Shown: positions 53,372-61,507, numbered from the stretch's first letter. The stretch is 64,000 nt of DNA from DAOVXM01 sp963746255 (GCA_963746255.1 CAVVAJ010000007.1:434001-498000), one strand, 5' to 3'. Translations and numbers: made by a program. The notes: generated by a model not told the origin, from the sequence alone.

Positions 53372-55522
53372 ATGAACTCATCTGGTGGTTCTGGCGCGAA
53401 GTCGCGTCCAAGAATTATTAAAATCCTTTTGGTACTGGTCGCAATAACTGCCAGTCTAAGCATCCTCTACGCCCTACAATATTATGCTGGAAGCCCACTT
53501 CGATTAGGAGTTGTAAGCCAGGTACTTGACCTGACCACGAATCCGACTACGCCCATTGTGGCTGGCGGTATTGAGGACGGCTCAATCCGCTTCTGGGACA
53601 CGGCGAACAACTGGGAACTAAGGACGGTAAGCATCCACGATGGTCCTGTCTCTAGGGTCATCTTCTCACCAGATGGGAAAACAATCATCTCAGTGGGGCA
53701 CGATGGCGCAGTAAAGGTAGTCGAAGTGTCCAGCGGCCAGGTTATCCACGATATTAATGCTAGCAATTTAGCGATAAACGATGCATCTTTGTCTGCCGAT
53801 GGATCGATCCTAGCAACCATCGGTGATGATGGAGTAGTGCGAGTGATTGATATTGCTTCCGGGCAGATCACCCGAATGATTGGACCGATTGACGGTGCAT
53901 CTAAGGCTGTGGCAGTAAGCTCTGATGGGACACGTGTAGCTGCCGCGGTTGGCACCGACATCCAAATTTGGGACACCCGAGACGGCGCTGAACTGCAAAA
54001 GCTAACCGGCAGTTGGGAAGATGAAGCGGTACAAGAGGAGTGGTTGGGACACAGCGGAGATGTTACCGCTCTCGTCTTCAGCCCCGATGATACGCTGCTC
54101 GTTTCTGGTAGCGATGATACGACCGTAAATTTTTGGGACCTGGAGACTGGGGAAGTCAAATGGACTGGCGAGAATCACTTTGCATCTATCACCAAACTCG
54201 TCTTTACTCTGGATGGAAAATCCGTACTATCGAGCAGTGCTGATTTTAAATCCAGGATCTTTAGTGTCGCTGGAGGGAAAAGCAGCGATACGTTTGTCGG
54301 ACATCTGAGCGCTGTAAATACAATCGCCCCTGGAGTACTTCCGGACACACTGATAACCGGAGGCGCTGATGGGAGCATCCGGCAATGGGATATTGCCAAT
54401 ACAACCGTATCCCATATTGAATGGACGAAATTAGGCGTTCAATCTACTTGGGGCGGTCTAGTCAGTGCCTGGCTGCTATTCAGCGGAGTGATAGGATTTG
54501 TGTGCATGTGGGGGTTGTCAAAACGTAAAGGTTGGAGTCATTTGCTTAGCTTGGGCTTATATATCATTGGTCCGATCATTGTTTTGGGATTGCCTATCTT
54601 GGAAGCCACATCCTATCCGCTCCCATGGACACTACGACTTCTTGCTATGGCACCATTATTGTTGCTTGCAGCTTGGTATGCCATGATCGTTATCATTTTA
54701 ATGCGTGAGCGAGTGGTTGCTTATTATGATGCTCCAGATACGCTTGAATTGTCAGACCAAATAATGGTGAACCAGAGAACGCGAACCATACGGTCGAGTC
54801 TTTTCGTAGGAGCGGTCTGGATCTTTATGATTGTCGCCCTATACTCAGTATTGAGGCGATTCAACCTTGATATCCCCTTTATGCAGCATTTCTTGCCATT
54901 CATCATGGGTGGCGCGGGACTTACCTTGTTCGTCTCCGCAGTTTCCATCGTTGGTGCGGTGATACTTGCTTTACTCGGGGCACTTGGACGTTTATCTAAG
55001 AGCCCTATTGCAAACGGCGTATCGGGTTTCTACATTTCCATTATCCGCGGCACGCCTCTATTGGTCCAGGTTTATATTTGGTATCTTGGATTGCCGCGCC
55101 TCGATATCATCCTCGCAGCGATTCCAGCCGGGATCCTGGCATTGAGTGTAAACTACGGCGCCTATATGACTGAAATTTTCCGTGCTGGGATCCAAGCAAT
55201 CGGAAAAGGGCAGCACGAAGCAGCTCATGCGCTTGGTATGTCACGTTCCCAAACTTTAAGGCGAATCGTACTGCCGCAAGCTTTTCGAATTGTAATACCT
55301 CCCATTGGGAACGAGTTTATTGCTATGATGAAAGACTCGTCCTTGGTCTCACTCATGGGTGTGTGGGAGCTAACTTTCAGGGCTGGAAAAATCGGCCGCC
55401 AGTATTTCAGAAATATTGAAACATTCTTAATCGCAGCAGCTTTTTATTGGATCCTGACCGTTGTTTTCCAATTCCTACAAGGCAACCTGGAAGCCTATAT
55501 GGCGCGCGGCGAAAGGAAATAA
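53372..55522 (+). CDS. Amino-acid-type ABC permease fused to an N-terminal WD40 propeller
   Basis: A 716-residue fusion in one continuous frame. Residues about 15-38 form a membrane segment; about 48-345 are WD40 repeats (blade ends such as DGSIRFWDTANNWELR, GSDDTTVNFWDLETGEVKW, GADGSIRQWDIANTT). Three membrane segments follow (about 360-450), then the polar amino-acid ABC permease domain (about 500-716) with IIRGTPLLVQVYIWYLG and the EAA loop EAAHALGMSRSQTLRR. By the inside/outside order the propeller should lie outside the membrane. Ordinary permeases of this family have about 220 residues. AGGAGG eight bases before ATG 53372 selects that start. The ATPase gene follows after 4 bp. Confidence 0.9.
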   Translation: MNSSGGSGAKSRPRIIKILLVLVAITASLSILYALQYYAGSPLRLGVVSQVLDLTTNPTTPIVAGGIEDGSIRFWDTANNWELRTVSIHDGPVSRVIFSPDGKTIISVGHDGAVKVVEVSSGQVIHDINASNLAINDASLSADGSILATIGDDGVVRVIDIASGQITRMIGPIDGASKAVAVSSDGTRVAAAVGTDIQIWDTRDGAELQKLTGSWEDEAVQEEWLGHSGDVTALVFSPDDTLLVSGSDDTTVNFWDLETGEVKWTGENHFASITKLVFTLDGKSVLSSSADFKSRIFSVAGGKSSDTFVGHLSAVNTIAPGVLPDTLITGGADGSIRQWDIANTTVSHIEWTKLGVQSTWGGLVSAWLLFSGVIGFVCMWGLSKRKGWSHLLSLGLYIIGPIIVLGLPILEATSYPLPWTLRLLAMAPLLLLAAWYAMIVIILMRERVVAYYDAPDTLELSDQIMVNQRTRTIRSSLFVGAVWIFMIVALYSVLRRFNLDIPFMQHFLPFIMGGAGLTLFVSAVSIVGAVILALLGALGRLSKSPIANGVSGFYISIIRGTPLLVQVYIWYLGLPRLDIILAAIPAGILALSVNYGAYMTEIFRAGIQAIGKGQHEAAHALGMSRSQTLRRIVLPQAFRIVIPPIGNEFIAMMKDSSLVSLMGVWELTFRAGKIGRQYFRNIETFLIAAAFYWILTVVFQFLQGNLEAYMARGERK

Positions 55523-55526
55523 TCTG

Positions 55527-56279
55527 ATGACCCAACCCATTATCAAGGTACGCGGCTTGCATAAATATTTTGACGCACTCCATGTGGTTCGAGGAGTTGA
55601 CTTAGATGTCCAGCCTGGAGAAGTTGTCGTGGTCATTGGCCCTTCAGGCGGTGGAAAAAGCACATTCTTGCGATGTCTAAACTTCTTGGAGGAACCATCT
55701 GCCGGTTCTATCGAAATTGATGGGGTTGAAATCAACGCCAATGAACCCCGTAGTCAGCATCGGAAACAAATTCGAGAAATTAGGCAAAAAGCCGGAATGG
55801 TATTCCAGCAGTTCAATTTGTTCCCCCACATGACCGCTTTAGGAAATATCATTGAAGCACCCATAACAGTAAAAGGGTTGTCTAAAAAAGAAGCTACCGA
55901 GAAAGCGCAGGAGCTGCTGGACTGGGTAGGCTTATCGGAAAAAGATGACGAATATCCTTCCAGGCTTTCCGGTGGACAGCAGCAGAGGGTTGCGATCGCT
56001 CGAGCATTATGCATGGAACCGAAGATCATGTTGTTTGATGAACCGACATCAGCGCTGGATCCAGAATTAATCGCAGAGGTTGTTGACGTTATGGAGCGGC
56101 TGGCCAAGGAAGGCATGACCATGGTGGTTGTTACGCACGAGCTCCATTTCGCCCAGGATGTCTCTGACCGGGTGATCTTAATGGCAGACGGCGTCTGGGC
56201 AGAGATCGCCCCACCGGATGAGTTTTTCACCAACCCCAAAGAGGAGCGCACCCGCCAATTCTTGGCGCATATATTGTAA
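55527..56279 (+). CDS. Amino-acid ABC transporter ATP-binding protein
   Basis: A 250-residue ATPase of the GlnQ/polar amino-acid type. IIKVRGLHKYFDALHVVRGV opens it; Walker A is GPSGGGKS, signature LSGGQQQRVAIARAL, Walker B MLFDEPTSALDPE, H-loop VVVTHELHFAQ. It powers the WD40-permease, whose gene ends 4 bp upstream. GAAAGGAAAT precedes the ATG. A partly deleted second copy follows at 56410. Confidence 0.95.
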   Translation: MTQPIIKVRGLHKYFDALHVVRGVDLDVQPGEVVVVIGPSGGGKSTFLRCLNFLEEPSAGSIEIDGVEINANEPRSQHRKQIREIRQKAGMVFQQFNLFPHMTALGNIIEAPITVKGLSKKEATEKAQELLDWVGLSEKDDEYPSRLSGGQQQRVAIARALCMEPKIMLFDEPTSALDPELIAEVVDVMERLAKEGMTMVVVTHELHFAQDVSDRVILMADGVWAEIAPPDEFFTNPKEERTRQFLAHIL

Positions 56280-56409
56280 AACGGTGTTTGGTGTTTAGCA
56301 GATGTAGAGCCCATCGCGATGTGACTCTATATCAGCCTTCACGCCCATTGCCTTGGCAAAGCCGCGGTAGAGTCGTGGCAAAACCTAGAGAGCCAGATGA
56401 GATAAGCCC

Positions 56410-56609
56410 ATGTCGGGAGATGAAGGGGTAGAGATTCCGATTATCAAAGTGGGTGGTTTGCACAAATACTTTGGCCCCTGCATATTGTAAAGGGGGTAGA
56501 CCTGGATATAATGAACGGCGGCGTGTGGCTCGAAATAGTCCGGCCCGATGACCTATTCGATAATCCAAAACAGGAACGAACTAGTCAGTTCCTGGCAAGA
56601 ACCTTGTGA
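56410..56609 (+). pseudogene. Internally deleted second ATP-binding gene (GlnQ-type remnant)
   Basis: From ATG 56410 the frame gives PIIKVGGLHKYFG, matching the opening of the intact ATPase upstream. After a one-base shift it reads LHIVKGVDLDI and then, directly, NGGVWLEIVRPDDLFDNPKQ followed by RTSQFLARTL to TGA 56607-56609. That tail matches the last ~30 residues of the intact ATPase. About 190 central residues, including all catalytic motifs, are missing. It is therefore a second, diverged copy collapsed by an internal deletion. The 130 bp before it hold no convincing gene. Confidence 0.8.
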
Positions 56610-56615
56610 TATGCT

Positions 56616-57491
56616 ATGGAGATTGGACCGATTTCTACAACCTCAAGAGACTTTCGGCGTGCCCGTCGCAAAGCGGACCTGCAGGAAGTGGTTGCCCATC
56701 TGACAGGTAGACCAGCATCACTGCTTTCCTTTAGTGAAGTACGTCAGAGACTCAAGGTAGAAGAAACCGGAAAACGAACACTACAGGAAATCCCCCTGGA
56801 TGCCATTGTTGGCAGCGTGGGACGCTACAAGGATTTCACCCGGAAATTCCTGCCGCGTTTAGAAAGCGACAAAGAGCGATGGGCAAGGGTCAAAGCCTCG
56901 GTCGATTCAATGGGTTTGCAACCGATTGACGTTTACCAGGTTGGGCAGGTCTATTTTGTGCTCGACGGGCATCACCGCGTATCCGTTGCCAGGCAAATTG
57001 GCGCCCAGACGATCCTGGCAAACGTGATCGAGGTCCATACCAAGGTGCCTCTTTCGCCAGAGGATCAACTCGATGATCTGATCATAAAAGCTGAATATGC
57101 CGCTTTCCTCGAACACACCCACCTGGATCAACTCCGCCCAAAGGCTGACATTACACTGACTGTCCCAGGGCGCTACCAGTTGATCGAGGAACAAATCCAG
57201 GTTTATAGATACATCATAGGCCAGGAACAGGATCTGGAAATCGCTTATGAGGAAGCGGTCACTCGTTGGTTCGATGAGATCTATTCCCCGGTAGTGCGGG
57301 TGATCCGAGAACGGGGTATTTTACGGGAATTTCCAGGGCGCACTGAAGCGGATCTTTATCTGTGGGTCTCGAAACACCGCCAGGCGTTGGAAGATGAATT
57401 GGGCTGGAGGATAGATTCGGAAACCGCATCCACCGATCTTGTCGACCAGTTTAGCTCGAAACCGAAGCGCGTGATCTCCCGCATTAGGTGA
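56616..57491 (+). CDS. ParB-like nuclease-fold protein
   Basis: A 291-residue protein with a ParB/sulfiredoxin-like fold in the first half: TLQEIPLDAIVGSVGRYKDF and the motif YFVLDGHHRVSVARQIGAQ, equivalent to the GERRxxA/DGHHR box that binds nucleotide. No helix-turn-helix of a partition ParB follows; the C-terminal ~170 residues are mostly helical and unassigned (LDDLIIKAEYAAFLEHTHLD). It starts 7 bp after the ATPase remnant and ends 7 bp before the universal stress protein gene, so it is probably co-expressed with the latter. Exact role unknown; a CTP-binding switch is a possibility from family knowledge. Confidence 0.75.
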   Translation: MEIGPISTTSRDFRRARRKADLQEVVAHLTGRPASLLSFSEVRQRLKVEETGKRTLQEIPLDAIVGSVGRYKDFTRKFLPRLESDKERWARVKASVDSMGLQPIDVYQVGQVYFVLDGHHRVSVARQIGAQTILANVIEVHTKVPLSPEDQLDDLIIKAEYAAFLEHTHLDQLRPKADITLTVPGRYQLIEEQIQVYRYIIGQEQDLEIAYEEAVTRWFDEIYSPVVRVIRERGILREFPGRTEADLYLWVSKHRQALEDELGWRIDSETASTDLVDQFSSKPKRVISRIR

Positions 57492-57498
57492 GAGGATA

Positions 57499-58347
57499 AT
57501 GGATGCAGTCTTCCCGGACGAGATTGAGGCTGGACCGAGGCCTGGGAAATGGCGCCAAGAGAAAGAGTGGTCTCGCGATCAGAACCTATTATTTGCCGAG
57601 ATATTGGTTGCCATCACTGGCCTAGAATCCGGTTGGCGTGCAGTCGAACAGGCAATAATATTGGCGAAACACGAAGATAGTGTAATTCACGGTGTCCACG
57701 TTGTTTCATCCGAAGAACATCTGGATCAGCAAATAATATCTTCATATCAAGAACTTTTCAATCAAAAGTGTCTCTCATCTGGAGTTAGAGGAGACTTTTC
57801 TGTTGATGTGGGTAAGGTGCCTCGCCAAATATGTAGGCGAGCCCGGTGGACGGATTTAATAGTGATCAGCTTAAATTACCCACCTGCACCTCGGCCGAAA
57901 TCTCGGCTGAGCTCAGGGCTTAGCACCCTGATCCGGCGCTGTCCACGGCCGATTTTGGCGGTGCCAGGGCCAGCAACCGACTTAGAACGCCCGCTGCTCG
58001 CCTATGATGGAAGCCCAAAAGCCGAGGAGGCGCTATATATCGGGGCGCATATCTCAAGCATGTGGAATAAACAGCTAGTCGCCGTCAATATTCAAGAACA
58101 GGGAAGGACGCCTCCAGACACCTTAGCACACGCCAAACAATATTTAGATGACCAGGGCAGCCGAGCGATCTGGCTTGAAAGACACGGACAGGTGGCCTCC
58201 CAGATATTAAAAACAGCTAGTGAATATGAGAGCGACTTGATCATTATGGGCGGCTACGGATTTAATCCTCTTATAGAAATTGCCTTGGGTAGTGCGGTCG
58301 ATGAGGTCCTGCGACGCAGCTATATACCAGTCCTGGTCTGCCGATAG
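57499..58347 (+). CDS. Universal stress protein with two Usp domains
   Basis: A 282-residue protein with two UspA domains. The N-terminal domain starts EILVAITGLESGWRAVEQAI; the C-terminal begins RPLLAYDGSPKAEEALYIGA and ends with the nucleotide-binding loop IIMGGYGFNPLIEIALGSAV. GxxGx9GS appears as GGYGFNPLIEIALGS, which fits ATP-binding Usp proteins. GAGAGGATAATGG sets the start. Paired with the ParB-like gene; both could sense nucleotide levels. Its link to the importer upstream is only positional. Confidence 0.85.
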   Translation: MDAVFPDEIEAGPRPGKWRQEKEWSRDQNLLFAEILVAITGLESGWRAVEQAIILAKHEDSVIHGVHVVSSEEHLDQQIISSYQELFNQKCLSSGVRGDFSVDVGKVPRQICRRARWTDLIVISLNYPPAPRPKSRLSSGLSTLIRRCPRPILAVPGPATDLERPLLAYDGSPKAEEALYIGAHISSMWNKQLVAVNIQEQGRTPPDTLAHAKQYLDDQGSRAIWLERHGQVASQILKTASEYESDLIIMGGYGFNPLIEIALGSAVDEVLRRSYIPVLVCR

Positions 58348-58444
58348 ACACTAGATGTGGCGCTTCCTTAACGATGGACCGCTGCGGAATGTGCTAAATC
58401 CCGAATTATATTTTTGATGTAGGTGTGGCAAGCTGAAGCCACTA

Positions 58445-58741
58445 TTGAAGCAGCTACTTCCACAGAAAGGTGCAAAGTGCTACCAACGTGTTGGCCTACG
58501 TGATAAAGCACCGGATTGTTTAATGGAGATATTCCATGCTACAGCTCAAGGTATTATTGCAGGCGCCAATATGGTTCTTGTCGATTTTCATCCTGTTCCC
58601 CAAAATGCATTGGTGGACGGTCCTTAAGCATTGTACCTTGACGAATTACCCATCTTTTTAGAAGTTGTCCAAGTAACAAGAGCTGCATATAAAAAAATGT
58701 TGTCTACTAGCGAAAAGATAATATCTCATGCTGTGGTGTAG
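58445..58741 (+). pseudogene. Probable 3-deoxy-7-phosphoheptulonate synthase 3' remnant
   Basis: A frame of about 98 codons contains AQGIIAGANMVLVDFHPVPQ and then NALVDGP, resembling the C-terminal strand of class I DAHP synthases (HP-x-P-x-x-AL-x-DG-x-Q). A TAA at 58625-58627 stands where Gln is expected, after which ALYLDELPIFLEVVQVTRAA continues in the same frame to TAG 58739-58741. The upstream part is lost. The enzyme would start the shikimate pathway; this fragment cannot be active. Family assignment is by motif resemblance only. Confidence 0.5.
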
Positions 58742-58863
58742 AGTTGTATCCATCTTGTCAGTATGTGAAACAAACCTGGTCCAAGATTGGTGATTCAAAA
58801 AGAATACGACTCTGCTATAGATTAAGATGCATGGTGTTTGACTAGGGTTTTCGTAGCGGTATG

Positions 58864-58900
58864 ATCATAAATGCCACGTTCCTCGCCTGGCATTTATGAT
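58864..58900. repeat. Perfect 13-bp inverted repeat
   Basis: ATCATAAATGCCA (58864-58876) and TGGCATTTATGAT (58888-58900) are exact reverse complements with an 11-bp loop. There is no T run on either side. It may be a protein-binding site, a folded RNA element, or a mobile-element end, in a region otherwise made of remnants. Confidence 0.7.
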
Positions 58901-59156
58901 TCAAGAGTATGAACACTTCGGTCGTACTCCCAAATTCACCATTAAATTATCTGACCTCCTCATCCCATTTGATGTGCATCCACGATCCCTAGCGGCAGAT
59001 TTGGTGGCGCGACAGCATTTGAAGGAGCAGCGGGAGCGAGCACGGGTACAACCTTCATACCTGTTGGAAGGGATGCCAGTATGGCGACTGCTAGAATTAG
59101 ACTTATTTTTGGATTCCAGAAGGCCTGCTCAGTATATAGAACCCGGCCCCAGTTAG
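58896..59156 (+). CDS. Hypothetical protein (86 aa), doubtful
   Basis: An 86-codon ORF starting MIQEYEHFGRTPKFTIKLSD, with a helical Arg/Glu-rich middle (RQHLKEQRERARVQPSYLL). No family recognised and no clear ribosome-binding site; its first codons lie in the right arm of the inverted repeat. The 3' end overlaps the minus-strand gene at 59103-59567 by 54 bp, so at most one of the two ends is right. It could be a remnant. Confidence 0.25.
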   Translation: MIQEYEHFGRTPKFTIKLSDLLIPFDVHPRSLAADLVARQHLKEQRERARVQPSYLLEGMPVWRLLELDLFLDSRRPAQYIEPGPS

Positions 59157-59567
59157 CAGAGCTGCGATTGATGCGAATAAAATCAGTCTGAGAATCGTCG
59201 GAGTTTGATCATGATAATAAAAAATATCGAATCGCATCCATGTACAAATGTCAATGTCCAGGAAGCCGCATCCTGAGTCTATGTTGATAGGTAAATAATC
59301 CTGCAGCACAATAGTAGCGATGATTATGCTGCTGTTCGGTAAGATTTTGTCAATAAATATCTGTGTGTTTGGCTCAAAAATATATTCATAGCCCTCTTTG
59401 CCGACACGCGTATGAGCACGGTTCTCCGAGATGGCCGCGGCGCGCGTATATCTCAATAATGCATCATTGATAGCCCCTCCTATATAGATAATAAAAAATA
59501 CGCTAATTGCGGCTGTAACCGCCAACACTGTCCGTACTCTATTGTTGTGTAAAGCGATCCTTCCCAT
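59103..59567 (-). CDS. Hypothetical membrane protein with extracytoplasmic domain
   Basis: A 154-residue protein with two membrane segments, near the N-terminus (VLAVTAAISVFFIIYIGGAI) and near the C-terminus (LRLILFASIAALLTGAGFYI), enclosing a domain of about 85 residues. EGYEYIFEPNTQIFIDKILP and the following IVLQDYLPINIDS are loosely like DUF3592 proteins. AGGAAG seven bases upstream supports ATG 59567; a longer start at 59606 is less likely. Function unknown. Confidence 0.5.
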   Translation of the reverse strand: MGRIALHNNRVRTVLAVTAAISVFFIIYIGGAINDALLRYTRAAAISENRAHTRVGKEGYEYIFEPNTQIFIDKILPNSSIIIATIVLQDYLPINIDSGCGFLDIDICTWMRFDIFYYHDQTPTILRLILFASIAALLTGAGFYILSRPSGIQK

Positions 59568-59835
59568 GAACGATCTTCCTTTAATTGACCCTATATCTAG
59601 GTACAATCCAAAACAGAATTTATATCGCGTCTATGTTTTCTTGTCTGAATTTTTGCTTATTTTTATTATATGGATCTATTGAGTGCTGAATCCTGAAGCG
59701 GCGGAAATATCGCTGGGATTGTAGATATTATATCTGTGTTGTTGAACGGTTTTCTCAGGGGCTGCATACCTTTATCTGGTTCCTATTCCATTTCCTGTGT
59801 TCTATATTGACTTCCAGTGCGCAGGATGCAAAAGG

Positions 59836-59862
59836 CCGCTGCGTAAATAATCTACGCAGCGG
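59836..59862 (-). terminator. Orphan hairpin, terminator-like on the minus strand
   Basis: CCGCTGCGTA (59836-59845) pairs perfectly with TACGCAGCGG (59853-59862). On the minus strand it is followed by CCTTTTG. No gene ends here: the 427-bp stretch 59607-60033 has no other feature I can support, so it may be left from a lost gene. Confidence 0.5.
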
Positions 59863-60033
59863 AATCTATAATTAATTAGGCATCAGATCCGATAGTTTCA
59901 CTGGCATATGCCAATTTCGCTTTTTCCAAAACAGGGTTTGCATGGACTATAATACAGGGTATTAACTCAATAATACCATTTAGACCGTATCTCTTATACG
60001 GGTGATCAGAGGTAATACTTTTGGAGAATATCT

Positions 60034-60762
60034 GTGTTTCGGAGACTTAATCCAATTATCTTCGTTTTTGCCAGCTTAATAATTTTCCTGGCGTCCTGTA
60101 CGAATCTACCAGGTCAGATTGTGGATAATACTGGCGTAAAGATGGCTTTAGTGCCGGGGGGAGAATTTGAAATGACTATTTTGGACGAATTGAAAAACGA
60201 AAGAAGCGTGCGCAGCGTTCATGTGGATGATTTTTATATCGATATCTATGAAGTGACCAACCAGCGCTATGCCGAATGCGTGGAAGAGAGCGGATGTGTT
60301 GAACCTGTTAGCACGATAGAATATTCGGATGGCGACAACCTCGATCACCCGGTCATTTTTGTCACTTGGGATATGGCAAATTCATACTGCGAATGGCGCG
60401 CTGCGCGGCTGCCCACCAAGGCGGAGTGGGAGAAAGCCGCTGCAGACGAGTTGGAAATGGTCGAATATTTCTGGGGGGATGAGAGCCCGTTGTGCCAGGT
60501 TGGATCTCGCCTAGGTGCTGGATTCGATGGAAGAACAGAATATGATCCGGATACAAAACCAGTCGGAAGTTCTTCATCCAATGCCTACGGTCTATATGAA
60601 ATGACGGGCGGGATGTGGGAGTGGGTGCAGGACAAACATGGATTAGATGTCTATACCAGCTCGCCTGATTATGTAAGCTTCCTGCGGATCTTTCGTTTGA
60701 GCGGTTATGGCCCGCTCTACAACCGTTATTTATGCAGCTTCCGCTGTGCTCGCTCGCCTTGA
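60034..60762 (+). CDS. FGE-sulfatase/SUMF1-domain lipoprotein
   Basis: A 242-residue lipoprotein (lipobox FLASC) with the formylglycine-generating-enzyme-like fold. KMALVPGGEFEM, IDIYEVTNQRYAECVEESGC, RLPTKAEWEKAA and SNAYGLYEMTGGMWEWVQD are in order, ending with FRCARSP. The usual RGGSW segment between the WEWV and FRCAR motifs is missing or changed (YTSSPDYVSFLRIFRLSG). The anchored location and missing segment suggest a binding or regulatory SUMF1-like protein rather than a sulfatase-maturing enzyme; no sulfatase gene is near. GTG start with TTGGAGA upstream. Confidence 0.8.
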   Translation: MFRRLNPIIFVFASLIIFLASCTNLPGQIVDNTGVKMALVPGGEFEMTILDELKNERSVRSVHVDDFYIDIYEVTNQRYAECVEESGCVEPVSTIEYSDGDNLDHPVIFVTWDMANSYCEWRAARLPTKAEWEKAAADELEMVEYFWGDESPLCQVGSRLGAGFDGRTEYDPDTKPVGSSSSNAYGLYEMTGGMWEWVQDKHGLDVYTSSPDYVSFLRIFRLSGYGPLYNRYLCSFRCARSP

Positions 60763-60917
60763 AATTACTCGTTGGTCTGGTTCAACACTTGGTAGCTGCA
60801 TATGCAAAGGATGATACTATTTTAGAATCAGCCTCCGTCCTCAAAGTCTGAAATAGTCGAAGTACCGATAGTACTTGGCAGGCAGGACCCCACAATAATC
60901 TGACTGGAGAAATCATT

Positions 60918-61442
60918 ATGGCGAAGAAGAAGAATAAACAACCGAACCGGGATGCTCTGCAAAGTAGGGACGCAATGAATCGAAATAATGACGAGCTGTT
61001 AAAAGCTGAATCAGGTGGAATTTTACTTTCGCCCCAGGAACGGGATGTCTGCTTAAGGATTTCAGAGGGGGATACCTTACACAGCCAACGGGCGCAAGCT
61101 CTGTTAGCCGTAGATGATGGTGCTACACAGGCCCAGGCCGGCCAGCGAGCCGGGCTAACTCAGGGCCAGGTCAGTTACTGGCTCGGTAAGTTCCGCAAGA
61201 TACGTTTGGATATATATCCAGAGGATTATTTGACGGAAATGGATGCAGCTCAGGTTATCTCACAAGCCGAAACGCCTGTTGAAGATCCAAATTTGGTTAA
61301 TAGCTCTGCAGAAGCTAAGCCATCGAAGAAGAAAAAGAAGTTGAAGCAGGCTAAAAAGTCACCGGGTAAGAAATCTAAGGATAGGAAGGGTAAACGCACA
61401 AAAAAGAATAAGAAGGAAAAGCCCAAGGGGAAAAAGGCATAG
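60918..61442 (+). CDS. Helix-turn-helix protein with lysine-rich C-terminal tail
   Basis: A 174-residue basic protein. A homeodomain-like HTH is visible at about residues 55-95 (SQRAQALLAVDDGATQAQAG, then LTQGQVSYWLGKFRK), of the kind found in helix-turn-helix parts of IS630-type proteins. The last ~45 residues are almost all Lys with Gly, Ser and Arg (KKKKKLKQAKKSPGKKSKDR), like histone H1 tails. This combination suggests a nucleoid-associated DNA-binding protein. The N-terminus is also Lys rich. GGAGAAATC lies upstream of the ATG. Confidence 0.7.
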   Translation: MAKKKNKQPNRDALQSRDAMNRNNDELLKAESGGILLSPQERDVCLRISEGDTLHSQRAQALLAVDDGATQAQAGQRAGLTQGQVSYWLGKFRKIRLDIYPEDYLTEMDAAQVISQAETPVEDPNLVNSSAEAKPSKKKKKLKQAKKSPGKKSKDRKGKRTKKNKKEKPKGKKA

Positions 61443-61507
61443 ACCAAGTGAAGAAAAATAAGAAAAACGTTTCAAAGTAAGCGATAGCTATATAAGGGTG
61501 AATCGTA

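Noticed and set aside
53482..54159. Long open frame on the minus strand inside the WD40 region
   Set aside because: It is antisense to a clearly coding WD40/permease gene, is rich in Ser/Pro as expected for a mirror frame, and has no recognisable domain or ribosome-binding site.
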